Under the pieces are notes generated by a model. The model was not told the DNA's origin. It made no database searches and saw only the letters and a list, made by a program, of their open reading frames with translations. From Marinicella marina (lineage in GTDB: Bacteria; Pseudomonadota; Gammaproteobacteria; Xanthomonadales; Marinicellaceae): 64,000 nucleotides of DNA. The position numbers were made by a program, and so were the translations under genes. The stretch covers positions 496,001 to 560,000 of the forward strand of contig NZ_JASJNC010000001.1 of NCBI RefSeq assembly GCF_030065545.1, in the 5' to 3' direction. Positions 54,839-64,000 of this stretch are shown here, piece after piece. Position 1 is the stretch's first letter. Each line of letters begins with the position of its first letter.

Positions 54839-57556
54839 TTCAGGAATGAAAATGGCGTTTATTTGTTTGTCTCTGTCCATGGTCAGCAAGCATGGGTTGG
54901 TGGCATCAACACATTGTCCTTGGCTGCTTTGCCAGCGATTGAATACATAGCCTGCATCGGGCACAGCCACAAGTGTCAAATTGGTTCCCAGTGGGAAGTC
55001 AAAATCACAGGTTCCCATACAACTCACGCCCTGGCTACCACTCACTGAACCCAATCCACTGACAGCCACGTCCAACAGGATGTTGGGCCCGCCCTGCTGG
55101 TACAAGAAAGCTTCATCATAGCCAGGATGTTCTGCCAAGCCGGTGAAACCCCCTTGGGCAGTAAAGACAATGCCCAGACGTGAGGGTGTGACTGACATAT
55201 CCTCTGTCACACTGGGGTATCGGGCATTGCCACCAAATTGCTGGTTGTTGGTTTGTTTGGATATCAAACTGGTGGTGCCCTGATCAAAGTCGTACAAGTA
55301 CACATCTTCTCTGAAATCATTATCCTCTGACAACGCCACTTCGCTGGTGGAGTAGGCTACATAACGCCCCGCATTAGATAGGCTGAGATAGGACAGACCA
55401 TTGTTGGACTGCAACGGATTGCCGTTGGTATCTTGGCTGACTAAATGCAGCAATTGCGTGGAGCGCTCGTACAGCAGCGCTTGATAAGTAAAGGTGTTCT
55501 CCAAATAGGTGTCGTTGGTCAAATTGGTGGCCAAAGTCAGAAAAGTGATGACGTTCGCATCATCATCGATTTGAGGAAAAAATGATTCTTGGTTGCCTTC
55601 TACCAGGGTTGGCGTTTGACTGACGCGGGTGATATCCCCCGCTGGCCAATCGACCACGAATACATCGTATGTGAGGTTGGTGTCTGTATTGACCAGGTTA
55701 TCAGCCAATGAAGCAAAAACAATACTGGTATTGTTGGCCGATCCATTGATTTGTGGCTGAAGGGAATCTGCATTGCCGGCCACACCACTTTCATTTTGGC
55801 TGACCAGGCTCAACGATGAATCCACCGGATCATAAAGGTAAGCATCAGAAAACGTATTGGTGTCTTCGTTGGTCAAGTTGACTCCGGATTGAAACACCAC
55901 CATACCAGCGTCATTGACGCTGGGAAAAAACCCGGCGGCGATTTGTGTGTATTGTTGATTGATGCGATCATATAAAAACACCTGAAAATCACCCAAATCA
56001 ACTGTGGCATTGGGTTGAAAAAATCGTGAGGTGAAGGTGATGTATTGGCCAGAAGGTGAGATGTCATGTGAATTTTGAGCCACATTGAAACCTACCTTTT
56101 GGTGTAGGTTGGTGTCTCTGTTGAGCAGGAACAAGTCATTGATGGCGTCCTGGTCGTTGGGGGTTGTGAGGTTGGTGGTGGTACTGTCATAGATGACCCA
56201 GTTGTGATCGTTGTTCATCTTCGGAAGACCCACATTGGCAATGATGGTGTTGGGATTGAAAGCCAATGGATTAATCAGTGAAGTTTGTTGTTGTGGCAAG
56301 TCATGAACATACAGCTTGCTGTAAGGTGAAAAATCTGATTCATTCAGTAGGTTGGATGACGTGATTAATAACAGTTGGTCACCATCGGCAGAGAGGCTGT
56401 AAGGAAAGGCCGATACTGTGATGTCTGGAAACTGCGGGTCAGGTGTGAATGCCAGGATGTCTAAATTCTCGCTCTGAGTGTCATAGATATAAATATCATT
56501 CTGGCTATTGGTGTCCTCTGTTAACAACACATTGGAAGTAGAAAAAATGATTTCACTGCTGTCGGCTTTGAACAGCACGCTGAACACATTGGGTGAAGTA
56601 AACTCTTGCCCATTCGGATCTAGGTTGATGCGGATGTTTTGAGTGCCATTGAAATAAAATAAATCACTGCGGTCATTGTTGTCATTGGCGACCAGGTCGT
56701 TATTTCGAGATTCATGCACAACCATGCCGCTGTTACTGACACCCAACTCCGATGCACCACTGAATTGGCTGTCTGCGGTTGGGTTGCCATTGGGTTGCAC
56801 AGTGACCAGTGTCGTTGAGCCAGTGTCTCTATCCAGTAAATAAACATTGCTGCCGACTACGGATGCATCGATCAAATTATCGGCTCGTGAGGCGAATGTA
56901 ATGTACCTGCCGTTGGCCGACACACTGAAATCCCTGATGTCGTCTTCGGCTTCTTCAGTCTGATCAAATGACAGACTCAACAAGGTATAGCTGTCATTGT
57001 CCAGATTTTTGAGGTACAGGTTTTCTCTGAAATTATTATGTAAAGGATCAATTTCTTCCCGAGTTAAAAATATGATTTGATCTCCCGCATCACTGAGAAA
57101 AACATCAGACTCCACTTCAAAAACGTCTCCTTGATCATCAACACTCACTATTTCCAATTGTCCGGATTGCATGTTTTTTAAATACAGGTAAGTGTCAAAG
57201 CTGTCCAAGCTTCGTGCTGTGAATGCCACCAGGGTACCGTCCGAGGTGGGTCGGGCTGGCGAGATGCTGAGAAAATCCAGTTGTTGTCCATTGGTCTGTT
57301 TGTTGACCATTTGCACCGTGTCCATTAATGTGTCATAAAGGAACAAGTCGGAGCTCTGATTGGTGTCATCGGCGACAATGTTGGACGCACTGCTGGTGAA
57401 AGCGATGAAACGTCCGTTGGCTGAATACACTGCGTCATTGACACTGGCATTCTGAATGGAAGGACTCTGTGCTTCTGGTTGACTCAACCAATGTATGGCT
57501 TGAGCATGGATAAATTGGCTGACACACAGTGACAGAATAAATACGACTGATTTCAT
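54806..57556 (-). CDS. Exported PD40/TolB-like propeller protein with GFE tail
   Basis: 916 residues with a signal peptide (KSVVFILSLCVSQFIHAQA). It contains many WD40-like/PD40 beta-propeller repeats of the form (I/V)xFxSxAxxLxxxDxN...DxYxxD: FIAFTSSASNIVADDTNQSS, ITFASRADNLI and VFASLADNLVNTDTN. The end (~830-905) is a bacterial-repeat/InlB-B-like domain (NLTLVAVPDAGYVFNRWQSS, INAIFIPEN) with two Cys. It closes with DVIFSTGFE, the tail shared with two other exported proteins here. Probably surface or secreted. It lies 180 bases downstream of a winged-helix/TPR regulator on the same strand. Confidence 0.83.
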   Translation of the reverse strand: MKSVVFILSLCVSQFIHAQAIHWLSQPEAQSPSIQNASVNDAVYSANGRFIAFTSSASNIVADDTNQSSDLFLYDTLMDTVQMVNKQTNGQQLDFLSISPARPTSDGTLVAFTARSLDSFDTYLYLKNMQSGQLEIVSVDDQGDVFEVESDVFLSDAGDQIIFLTREEIDPLHNNFRENLYLKNLDNDSYTLLSLSFDQTEEAEDDIRDFSVSANGRYITFASRADNLIDASVVGSNVYLLDRDTGSTTLVTVQPNGNPTADSQFSGASELGVSNSGMVVHESRNNDLVANDNNDRSDLFYFNGTQNIRINLDPNGQEFTSPNVFSVLFKADSSEIIFSTSNVLLTEDTNSQNDIYIYDTQSENLDILAFTPDPQFPDITVSAFPYSLSADGDQLLLITSSNLLNESDFSPYSKLYVHDLPQQQTSLINPLAFNPNTIIANVGLPKMNNDHNWVIYDSTTTNLTTPNDQDAINDLFLLNRDTNLHQKVGFNVAQNSHDISPSGQYITFTSRFFQPNATVDLGDFQVFLYDRINQQYTQIAAGFFPSVNDAGMVVFQSGVNLTNEDTNTFSDAYLYDPVDSSLSLVSQNESGVAGNADSLQPQINGSANNTSIVFASLADNLVNTDTNLTYDVFVVDWPAGDITRVSQTPTLVEGNQESFFPQIDDDANVITFLTLATNLTNDTYLENTFTYQALLYERSTQLLHLVSQDTNGNPLQSNNGLSYLSLSNAGRYVAYSTSEVALSEDNDFREDVYLYDFDQGTTSLISKQTNNQQFGGNARYPSVTEDMSVTPSRLGIVFTAQGGFTGLAEHPGYDEAFLYQQGGPNILLDVAVSGLGSVSGSQGVSCMGTCDFDFPLGTNLTLVAVPDAGYVFNRWQSSQGQCVDATNPCLLTMDRDKQINAIFIPENDVIFSTGFE

Positions 57557-57735
57557 GGTACGCTCCTACTAATTAAACTTGAATCGGCAACCCCGATTAA
57601 TGGTTCGAGTTTAGGAGATGTGATTTTTTTAGGTTTGAAAAAAAAATGAAAAAGTTCTGAAATTTGTTTTTTAAGACTTCAGACTGGTGATTTCAAGCCA
57701 TCCCAACGTTCATAAATTTCATGAAACGAATGCTT

Positions 57736-60000
57736 TCAGGGGTTGCCTTGATAGAGGGTATTGAGCCATTGTTGGTCCTCTGATTGCCAAAATTCATTGG
57801 CATTTTTTTGACTTTTTAAAGCTGCTTTAAGCGCTTCTTGGGTTTGCCCTGTCGCGGCCAACCATTTTGATTTTAATAACAGGAATGGGTAATCCGCCGG
57901 CGATTTTGGTAGGTCATCAACCGCATTGATGATGCTTTGAGCGTGCGCATAATTTTGCTTTTCAATGTGGAGCTCCAACAGTTTATTGTTGATGTCGTGA
58001 ATGGTTTCGTAATCGCTGGTTTGTAAAGCCAGCGCTTTGGTTTGGTGGAGTAAATCTAGTGCTTGTTGGCTGTTATTTTGGTGCATTAAAACCCGTGCGC
58101 GTTGCACATTCAGTCTGGGTTGTAGCCTGACTTCATGGCTGTCATTGATGTGGGTTTGAATGTTTTCGATGAGCGGTTGTGCTTTTTCAATCTGTCCTTG
58201 GTCCAAGGCCAGGTCCAAGGCCAGTAGTTGGTGTTTAAATAGGCCTCTCTGAAAATTATTATCGGAGGACAGGCGCAGGTATTCACTCAATGCAACTTCA
58301 GCTTGAGGCCATTGTTTGCGTTTTCTGGCAATTTCTATTTCAAATTGTTGGGCAGCCATCAGCATGGCGAAATAGTCAATTTCAATGGCAATTTGTCGCA
58401 TCTCACTCATGTGTTCCCATGCTTGACTGAGTTGACCGTTGGACATTTTGACATAGGCCAGCTCATTCAGTGCAGCACCCACACCGAGGCGGTAATCAGC
58501 TTCGCGATAAATGGCAATGGCACGCATCAAGTAATCACTGGCTTGATCATACTCTGCTTCGTGATTGGCAATGCGAGCCAGCAATGAACTGGTCATGGCA
58601 GCACTCATTAGATCAGACATGTTGTTGTAATGCTGGTAGGCCAGATCAGCTGCCTGTTTGGCTTCCTCAGTTCGCCCCACTTGTAACAGTACACTGCCTT
58701 TGCGGTGCCAGGCCTTAGACAACATGTCCAGATCGTATTCATCCTGTAACTCAACTATCACTTCATCCAGTAATTGTAATGCATCATCGTAGCGATGTAG
58801 GGCTGTTAATGGATAGCTGATTCCAATTTTAATCGGCAGCAACTGGCCGTTGTTTTCTTCAGGGAATTGATTCAATAAAGATTGGTAGACGCTGACAGAT
58901 TCATTGTGTAATCCCATGGTGTCAAGAATATCTGCATAAAGAGATTGGGCGGCGATTTGTATCGTGGGGTAGGCTGCATTATTTTTCAACAGTTCGAGGG
59001 TTTCCAAACTGGTTTCAGTATCGCCCATTGCATTTTGAACTTCGGCCAATTGCAGTTGGCCGAGTACAAATTCAGGGCTTTGCTCAATCACCAATTGAGT
59101 ATAGTTTTGTGCCTGGTCCAGTAATCCCTGATCCATTGCATCCAAACTGCGCAGGTATAATTCCAATACATGCACATCTGCTGGCAACATTTGAGTGATG
59201 CGCTCGGCTTTGCTGTTCAGCTTCGAGTTTTCAAATAACCATTGATGACCGTCTATCATCACCGCAGTCAGGTCATCAGAGGTGAATGATTGTTGTACTG
59301 TTTGTCCAGCTTGTTCCACACTGAGGCTCAGGAAGTAGCCGTTCTCTAACTGCAACAATTCACTGTTAATCACCTGTAGTTCTGGATTGATACGCTGGTA
59401 ATTGGCCACAAACTGATCAATGTCCAGGTGCCGAGGTTTGTCTTTGATGCCTATGATGCGGTTGTTTCCAGATTGTTTGAATAGTTTTTGCAGCAGTTGT
59501 TGGCTGCTGTTGTCTAGCCAGTTTTGTTCTTGATTGTTGTTATCGGTTTGTAGCCACAACACCGGTTGAGGTGGAACTTGTTCGGCCATAGATGTTTCTT
59601 GATTGAAGAAAAACCAAGTCAATAGGGCCAGAACAGGAAGTATGGTGGCCCATTTCAAGCCCCTGTTCTCTTTTTGTTCTGGTTCACTTGATGTCACTAA
59701 AATGACCTCTGGTATCCATTGAAAGCCCTTGCCATAGGCTGTTTTAATGATGGTTCGATCATCATGTTCTGCAAAGGTTTTACGGATTTTGGAAATGGCT
59801 TGATCGATTGAGTTTTGGGTGACGATTTTATCGTTCCACACTTCATCGATGATTTGTTCTTTGGTAATAACCTCACCTTGTTTTTGTAAAAACAACAGCA
59901 AAACCTGGTAGTTGGTCTTGGTGATTTCAATCTCTTTGCCCTGAAAGAACAGTGCTTGTTTTTTTGAATCCAGGGTAAAGCCCAAAAATTGGTACTTCAT
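57736..60000 (-). CDS. Membrane-anchored winged-helix regulator with TPR sensor domain
   Basis: 754 residues from the ATG at 60000 (MKYQFLGFTLDS, a family-like start); an in-frame ATG at 60021 adds seven residues. OmpR/CadC-type winged helix (about 1-95; TKTNYQVLLLFLQKQGEVITKEQ, then SIDQAISKIRKTF). One membrane helix (about 121-139, ATILPVLALLTWFFF). The rest is periplasmic, mainly TPR repeats from about 270 (AQNYTQLVIEQSPEFVLGQL, DALQLLDEVIVEL). CadC/ToxR-like one-component regulators have this membrane-spanning layout. Targets unknown; the nearest candidate is the PD40 gene downstream, 180 bases away on the same strand. Confidence 0.87.
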   Translation of the reverse strand: MKYQFLGFTLDSKKQALFFQGKEIEITKTNYQVLLLFLQKQGEVITKEQIIDEVWNDKIVTQNSIDQAISKIRKTFAEHDDRTIIKTAYGKGFQWIPEVILVTSSEPEQKENRGLKWATILPVLALLTWFFFNQETSMAEQVPPQPVLWLQTDNNNQEQNWLDNSSQQLLQKLFKQSGNNRIIGIKDKPRHLDIDQFVANYQRINPELQVINSELLQLENGYFLSLSVEQAGQTVQQSFTSDDLTAVMIDGHQWLFENSKLNSKAERITQMLPADVHVLELYLRSLDAMDQGLLDQAQNYTQLVIEQSPEFVLGQLQLAEVQNAMGDTETSLETLELLKNNAAYPTIQIAAQSLYADILDTMGLHNESVSVYQSLLNQFPEENNGQLLPIKIGISYPLTALHRYDDALQLLDEVIVELQDEYDLDMLSKAWHRKGSVLLQVGRTEEAKQAADLAYQHYNNMSDLMSAAMTSSLLARIANHEAEYDQASDYLMRAIAIYREADYRLGVGAALNELAYVKMSNGQLSQAWEHMSEMRQIAIEIDYFAMLMAAQQFEIEIARKRKQWPQAEVALSEYLRLSSDNNFQRGLFKHQLLALDLALDQGQIEKAQPLIENIQTHINDSHEVRLQPRLNVQRARVLMHQNNSQQALDLLHQTKALALQTSDYETIHDINNKLLELHIEKQNYAHAQSIINAVDDLPKSPADYPFLLLKSKWLAATGQTQEALKAALKSQKNANEFWQSEDQQWLNTLYQGNP

Positions 60001-60156
60001 GGTGGGTCGTTTATTTGGCATATTTAATTCTATTATTTTAGCAGGTTATCGTTTAACGGGTTGTTTTTTTGACCGTGGATTGTTGCAAGTTTTAGCGTTA
60101 TTTTAATCGCCACAAGGTTTGAATTGGCGGTTGTTGGTGGACTCAGATAAAGACCT

Positions 60157-60381
60157 TCAAAGCCAACCGTGACACCACTTTCTCTTATCATTCAATTCAG
60201 AGACATTGATTAAAAACGTTCTTTTGGTCAACACTGCCTGAATTTGGCAATGGTTAATCTCACCATTTTTTTGTTGTTCAATGCGGGTGATGAGAAAATG
60301 CTTTTCGCGATTTTCAGGGTGCAATGAGGTCCATTTGCTGTTGCGTAATTTTTTGGGGTTGGTGGGGGTTATGGGGCTCAC
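60157..60381 (-). CDS. Trp-rich conserved small protein (TIGR02450-like)
   Basis: 74 residues with NPKKLRNSKWTSLHPENREKHF and ELNDKRKWCHGWL, the pattern of the short Trp-rich TIGR02450 family. The start is GTG at 60381 inside a GTGA overlap with the plsB stop, so it is translated with plsB. Function of the family is unknown. The 135 bases downstream (60022-60156) contain no gene I can support. Confidence 0.85.
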   Translation of the reverse strand: MSPITPTNPKKLRNSKWTSLHPENREKHFLITRIEQQKNGEINHCQIQAVLTKRTFLINVSELNDKRKWCHGWL

Positions 60382-62789
60382 AACAAATACAAAATGCTGT
60401 GACGGATGCGCCTGGATAAAATGTTCTTCGCGCCTAAGTACATCGGCTCTAAATTATCTGAGTGGATGATTTTTCCGGCTGGATCGGTCTTGATGATTTG
60501 TTCTTCTTTCAGCACACTGATGAATTGTTTGAACAGGTTTTTGTCAAAGAAATCAGGTGAATTGAACTCATAGAGCAAGGATAACTGACTGGCCACTTGT
60601 TGACACAAGGATTCAAGCTCGCCACTGGTCAGGGTGCCTGAGCCACGTTTTTTCAGCAAGGCAATCACGATAAAGAATCGTTCGTAAGTTTGCATCAGCG
60701 CATTGGCTAAAACCCGCAGTTGTGCGGCTTGTAATGAGCCGCCTTTGTGGCGCTCTAAATTACGCCCCACCGATACCAGCAGGTCTAAATCCTTCAGCAG
60801 TTTCAGTGTTTTCCTGCCATATTCAACAAATTCTTCTCGGGTCCATTTGAGAAAAAGTTCATTTTTGATGAAGGGGTAAACAATCGCCATTAAACGCAAA
60901 ATCTCACGGCGGGGTTGTTTTAAATCATTAACAAAAAACATCGCTATGAATGAGCTGGCAGCAAATAGGTGCAGCACGTTGTTGCGGTAATAGGTCATCA
61001 ACACGCCCATTTCGTCTTTGACTTGAACAACATCACCCAATGGATGCTCAACGCGTTGGATGAAGCCTAAGTTCACGCCCTTGGCAATGATTTCATCCAC
61101 CGTTAATTCAGTGACGGTGGTGCGTTCAGAATATGGCAGATTCAGAATAATCTTTCGGTACAGTTCAATTTGTGCTCTCAGGTTCTTCTCAGATGCAGCA
61201 CGGTTGGGTGTTGATAACAGCGTCACAGCCAATAGGTTTATGGGGTTGACGTGTGAGGCCTTGTTGATGTTAGTGAGGATTTCATTGCCGGCCTCTGACA
61301 CCACATCTTTGAACCACTGTGGTTTCTCTTTCACCCCAAGCTTAATTTCACGCCAATTGGGTTGGTGTTTGTCCAATAAACGGTCCAACTCAATGTGTTC
61401 AGAAAAATTAACCGTCAATCGCCCATAGTCTTCTTTCAGTAACTTCCACGTTTTGAACAAACCACCGATGGACTCTTTCTTCTTGCCTTTACCACCCAAT
61501 TCATTTTTGTAGGAGGCACCTTCCATCAACTTTTCATAGTTCAGTGATGAGGGCACAAACACCAAAGGCTTGCTACGCTCATTCAAATAACTGCGCACTG
61601 TCATCGCCAACATGCCTGCTTTGGGGTGCAACAAACGGCCAGTTCGCGAACGGGTGCCTTCAATGAAATATTCAATTGATACACCGTGCGCAATCAATGA
61701 ACTTAAGTACTCAGAAAAAATGGTTGAGTACAGTGCCGAATTGAATGAACGCCGCAGAAAAAACGCACCTGAACCGCGCAAAATCCGACCGACTACAGGC
61801 AGGTTTAAATTGATACCTGCCGCTATGTGCGGTGGCACGATGCCCCGCTCATACAAGGAATATGACAGGATCAGGTAATCGATGTGGCTGCGGTGACAAG
61901 GAGTATAGATGATTTCTTTTTCAGTGGCCAAGTTCCTCAACTCATCAAAAAAGTTGAGTTTAACGCCGTCATAGACCTTGGTCCAAAACCAGCGGAAAAT
62001 GCCACTCATGAATTTGATGGCTGAATAGGAATAATCCGCGGCTATTTCACGGATAATTTTCTCTGCCTCCTTCTCAGCAATTTCCGGCGCCAACTTACGC
62101 CGTTCCGCATAATTCCGGATTTCTTGCTGGACAATGGGTCTTTTAATGATGTTCTTAGCAATGGTGCGACGATGCGATAAATCGCGGCCTACCACGGATG
62201 TTTTGACGCGGTTGTTGTGTAAGCGCAAAACCCGTGAAAGCTTGTGAGTCATCCTCACAGGGTCATCTTGGGTGTCTAAATCTTTGTTGACTAAAATCGG
62301 TTGGCTGAGCCTGACCAAAGTATGCTTGCCATGAACCAACACCGAGAAAAATTTCCTGAAGCGGCCTGTGATGCCCCACTTCTCGGAGAAAATGACTTTA
62401 AAGAAACCATGGTCTTTGTCTGGTGCTCGACCTAAAAAAACCGAGATGGGTATCAACTGCAGTTGTTTGTTTTGGTCGTTGCGGATTTGAACAATCAGGT
62501 CTTCTAGTTGTGTTTCAAAGTCTTTGAAGTCCAGTTTTTGGTTCCAAAAACCAACTGTTTTCTCTGATGCCAAAATGCTTTTTTTCAACCCAAACTCGGA
62601 GTCTAATTTGAATGGTTTGGGTAAATTGCCTCGATTGATTTCTTCCCACAATATGCTTCTTGATATGGTTGATTCGCTTGAGAGCACATATAAAAAAGGA
62701 ATGTCAGGGTTGATTCCCAGGCTTTTCAGCTTGGTAGGAGAATATTCTACTTTGACCCGCAGGTAAAGTAATTTACTTAACAGTGACAT
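60378..62789 (-). CDS. plsB: Glycerol-3-phosphate O-acyltransferase
   Basis: 803 residues, typical of proteobacterial PlsB (~806). The acyltransferase blocks are TPCHRSHIDY with the catalytic H-x4-D (H near 299), GAFFLRRSF, FIEGTRSRTGR and VFVPSSLNYEK. It acylates the sn-1 position of glycerol-3-phosphate, the first step of phospholipid synthesis, at the inner membrane. The stop overlaps the start of the Trp-rich gene. Confidence 0.97.
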   Translation of the reverse strand: MSLLSKLLYLRVKVEYSPTKLKSLGINPDIPFLYVLSSESTISRSILWEEINRGNLPKPFKLDSEFGLKKSILASEKTVGFWNQKLDFKDFETQLEDLIVQIRNDQNKQLQLIPISVFLGRAPDKDHGFFKVIFSEKWGITGRFRKFFSVLVHGKHTLVRLSQPILVNKDLDTQDDPVRMTHKLSRVLRLHNNRVKTSVVGRDLSHRRTIAKNIIKRPIVQQEIRNYAERRKLAPEIAEKEAEKIIREIAADYSYSAIKFMSGIFRWFWTKVYDGVKLNFFDELRNLATEKEIIYTPCHRSHIDYLILSYSLYERGIVPPHIAAGINLNLPVVGRILRGSGAFFLRRSFNSALYSTIFSEYLSSLIAHGVSIEYFIEGTRSRTGRLLHPKAGMLAMTVRSYLNERSKPLVFVPSSLNYEKLMEGASYKNELGGKGKKKESIGGLFKTWKLLKEDYGRLTVNFSEHIELDRLLDKHQPNWREIKLGVKEKPQWFKDVVSEAGNEILTNINKASHVNPINLLAVTLLSTPNRAASEKNLRAQIELYRKIILNLPYSERTTVTELTVDEIIAKGVNLGFIQRVEHPLGDVVQVKDEMGVLMTYYRNNVLHLFAASSFIAMFFVNDLKQPRREILRLMAIVYPFIKNELFLKWTREEFVEYGRKTLKLLKDLDLLVSVGRNLERHKGGSLQAAQLRVLANALMQTYERFFIVIALLKKRGSGTLTSGELESLCQQVASQLSLLYEFNSPDFFDKNLFKQFISVLKEEQIIKTDPAGKIIHSDNLEPMYLGAKNILSRRIRHSILYLL

Positions 62790-62813
62790 CAGCGCGTGGT
62801 AGCATCAAAGCTG

Positions 62814-62838
62814 AAAAAGGGCCGCAACGCGACCCTTT
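62814..62838 (-). terminator. Intrinsic terminator after the lipoprotein gene
   Basis: On the minus strand AAAGGG-CGC pairs with GCG-CCCTTT, with one T/G wobble and a short loop, and the right arm runs into TTTTT. It lies 23 bases after the lipoprotein stop. Confidence 0.85.
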
Positions 62839-62860
62839 CGCTGTGAAATGAATGGGTTGA

Positions 62861-63697
62861 TTACTGTTCGCCAACCCAAACGCCGTCTTTCTTAACCATG
62901 TTCATAACTTGTTTGACTTCTTCACCGAAAACATCAAATTTGACATTCATGGTGGCTTTATCGCCTTGCACGTCAACCGTTTCGACTTCCACTGAATCCA
63001 ACATGTCATTCATGGAGATACCGTAGGCACCCAAAACATCTTTAACACCACCGAATACCACCGAACCTTTTTCTAAGGCTTGGTCGAAACTCAGGTTTTG
63101 TACTTCATCCAACGAAGTCATGTTCAACGATCTGGCTGTGCTGACCACGGCAGCAATGGCTGCTTTGGTTTTTTCTTCACTCAAAATGTCATTTTCACCA
63201 GCCCAATCCATCGCCGCGCCAACTACAGTAGCGGCTGAATCGCGTTGTGCTTCTGGCAACATGGGGTTGGTTTTGATGCCTTGGATGATTTGGTCTTTAC
63301 CCATCATCAACATCATTGGCAGCATGGCACGCGCTTGTTCGAGTTGTGGTGCAGCCATAGCGTACAACTGGTCTTCAGCGCCTTCACCGGTCAACATGCC
63401 GATGGTGGTAGCAAACTGAGCTTTATCAGCTTCTGAAAAACTGGTTGATTTATTGTTTTCAAATTCAGTCACCAGTTCGTTGTACTGCTCTTCGCTCAAT
63501 GAATTTTTAACCAAGGAGGCCAAATCGTTGGACTTCATTGCCGCAATTGAAGCCATGAAGGCGCCATCTGGGCTGCTGGTGTCCAATTTAGCAATTTCAC
63601 TGGCTGCAGAGTTTGTGCCTTCATCATTGCCACCACAGGCAACCAATCCAACGGTTGCGATCAACAGCAGTGCTATCAGTTTAATTCGTTTGTTCAT
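62861..63697 (-). CDS. Lipoprotein of unknown function
   Basis: 278 residues from the ATG at 63697, which has a good ribosome site (AGAGGAAC). Lipoprotein signal with lipobox LVAC (NKRIKLIALLLIATVGLVAC). The mature part is helical (ASIAAMKSNDLASLVKNSLS, MLPMMLMMGKD) and ends with a beta-like segment (KATMNVKFDVFGEEVKQVMN). The C-terminal pattern resembles DUF4878-type or NTF2-like lipoproteins. No specific role seen. Located between hslU and plsB. Confidence 0.85.
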   Translation of the reverse strand: MNKRIKLIALLLIATVGLVACGGNDEGTNSAASEIAKLDTSSPDGAFMASIAAMKSNDLASLVKNSLSEEQYNELVTEFENNKSTSFSEADKAQFATTIGMLTGEGAEDQLYAMAAPQLEQARAMLPMMLMMGKDQIIQGIKTNPMLPEAQRDSAATVVGAAMDWAGENDILSEEKTKAAIAAVVSTARSLNMTSLDEVQNLSFDQALEKGSVVFGGVKDVLGAYGISMNDMLDSVEVETVDVQGDKATMNVKFDVFGEEVKQVMNMVKKDGVWVGEQ

Positions 63698-63769
63698 GTG
63701 TTCCTCTTCTCTGTATTTAAATGTAAACCAGCTATTATCCCTTGAATAAAGCCAATTCACAAGATTACT

Positions 63770-64000
63770 CTACAAAATGTAGCGACTTAAGTCCTCATCT
63801 TGGGCCAATTCACCCAATGCTTTATCAACATGTTCGGCATCAATCACATATTCTTGGCCTGATTTATCTGAAGCATCAAAAGCCACTTCATCCAAAAGAT
63901 TTTCCAGCACAGTATGTAGTCTTCGGGCCCCAATGTTTTCGGTTTTTTCGTTCACCGACCAAGAGATTTCAGCGATGCGCTTGATGCCCTCATCAGTGAA
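63770..64000 (-). CDS. hslU: ATP-dependent protease ATPase subunit HslU, N-terminal part outside window
   Basis: Only the last 76 residues are visible: [20 protein letters not shown], then [23 protein letters not shown] and the C-terminal DLSRYIL. The sensor-2 segment GARRLHT and the short C-terminal tail that docks into HslV are diagnostic of HslU/ClpY. It is an AAA+ unfoldase partner of the HslV peptidase. The rest, and probably hslV, lie beyond the right edge. Confidence 0.95.
   Translation of the reverse strand, partial: FTDEGIKRIAEISWSVNEKTENIGARRLHTVLENLLDEVAFDASDKSGQEYVIDAEHVDKALGELAQDEDLSRYIL

Noticed and set aside
1-64000. CRISPR arrays, tRNA/rRNA genes, insertion sequences, prophage or toxin-antitoxin/defence loci
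   Set aside because: Looked for on reading through: no regularly spaced repeats, no transposase or integrase catalytic motifs, no tRNA-like cloverleafs or known defence domains were seen. A tool-based search could still find small ones.

Overview
The window reads as one contiguous stretch of chromosome from a free-living, aerobic or microaerobic gammaproteobacterium. The gene set (trxA-rho-ppx, plsB, slt, rdgC, cca, hslU, RpoE-type ECF factor, cbb3 oxidase) is gammaproteobacterial. The many exported peptidases and several exported proteins ending in a short 'IFxxGF(E/D)' tail recall the Marinicella / Wenzhouxiangella / Lysobacterales side of the class. That placement is inferred from memory of gene content, not from a search. 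I see no tRNA, rRNA, CRISPR array, prophage or insertion sequence, so this is core chromosome with some decayed fragments.

Layout. 1-3817 (minus): cbb3 oxidase operon ccoN-O-Q-P, a small membrane protein, then truncated ccoG. It is driven from an FNR-type palindrome shared with a divergent Crp/Fnr regulator (3943-4677). 4761-8227 (plus): trxA, rho, ppx. 8193-11580: VOC protein, GT4 glycosyltransferase and a Na/phosphate-type transporter whose promoter carries a second FNR box. 11610-15832: exported zinc peptidase and S9 dipeptidyl-peptidase lipoprotein. 15900-16155: frameshifted SEC-C gene. 16310-18561: bioF and bioB. 18704-22057: sugar dehydrogenase-like exported protein, HTH membrane regulator, upp, SGNH hydrolase. 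22167-22256: short glycosyltransferase remnant. 22246-32311: exported serine hydrolase, LolA-like protein, large BNR-propeller protein, GNAT, S41-like protein, two unknown genes, gamma-glutamyltransferase.

32677-40626 (minus) is a tightly packed operon read rdgC, HD hydrolase, slt, cca, M14 peptidase, sulfotransferase, with junctions overlapping by ATGA or nearly so. 40789-41268 holds two tiny arginine-rich genes that look like a tandem duplication. 41287-43009 is a saccharopine-dehydrogenase-like / DUF4166 pair. 43293-47381 is an ECF sigma factor, membrane anti-sigma-like protein and two exported HEAT-repeat proteins: the best candidate here for an undescribed envelope-sensing module. 47515-51972 is an RND pump with an unusual C-terminal extension and its adaptor. 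Then come a diguanylate cyclase, an exported amidohydrolase, a PD40-propeller protein and its winged-helix/TPR regulator neighbour, a Trp-rich small protein with plsB, a lipoprotein and the C-terminal end of hslU.

Taken together: two independent promoters with FNR boxes at the class II position (about -41.5) tie the high-affinity oxidase and a phosphate-type transporter to oxygen limitation. The number of exported peptidases (zincin, S9, M14, S41-like, GGT, amidohydrolase) suggests a peptide-feeding heterotroph.
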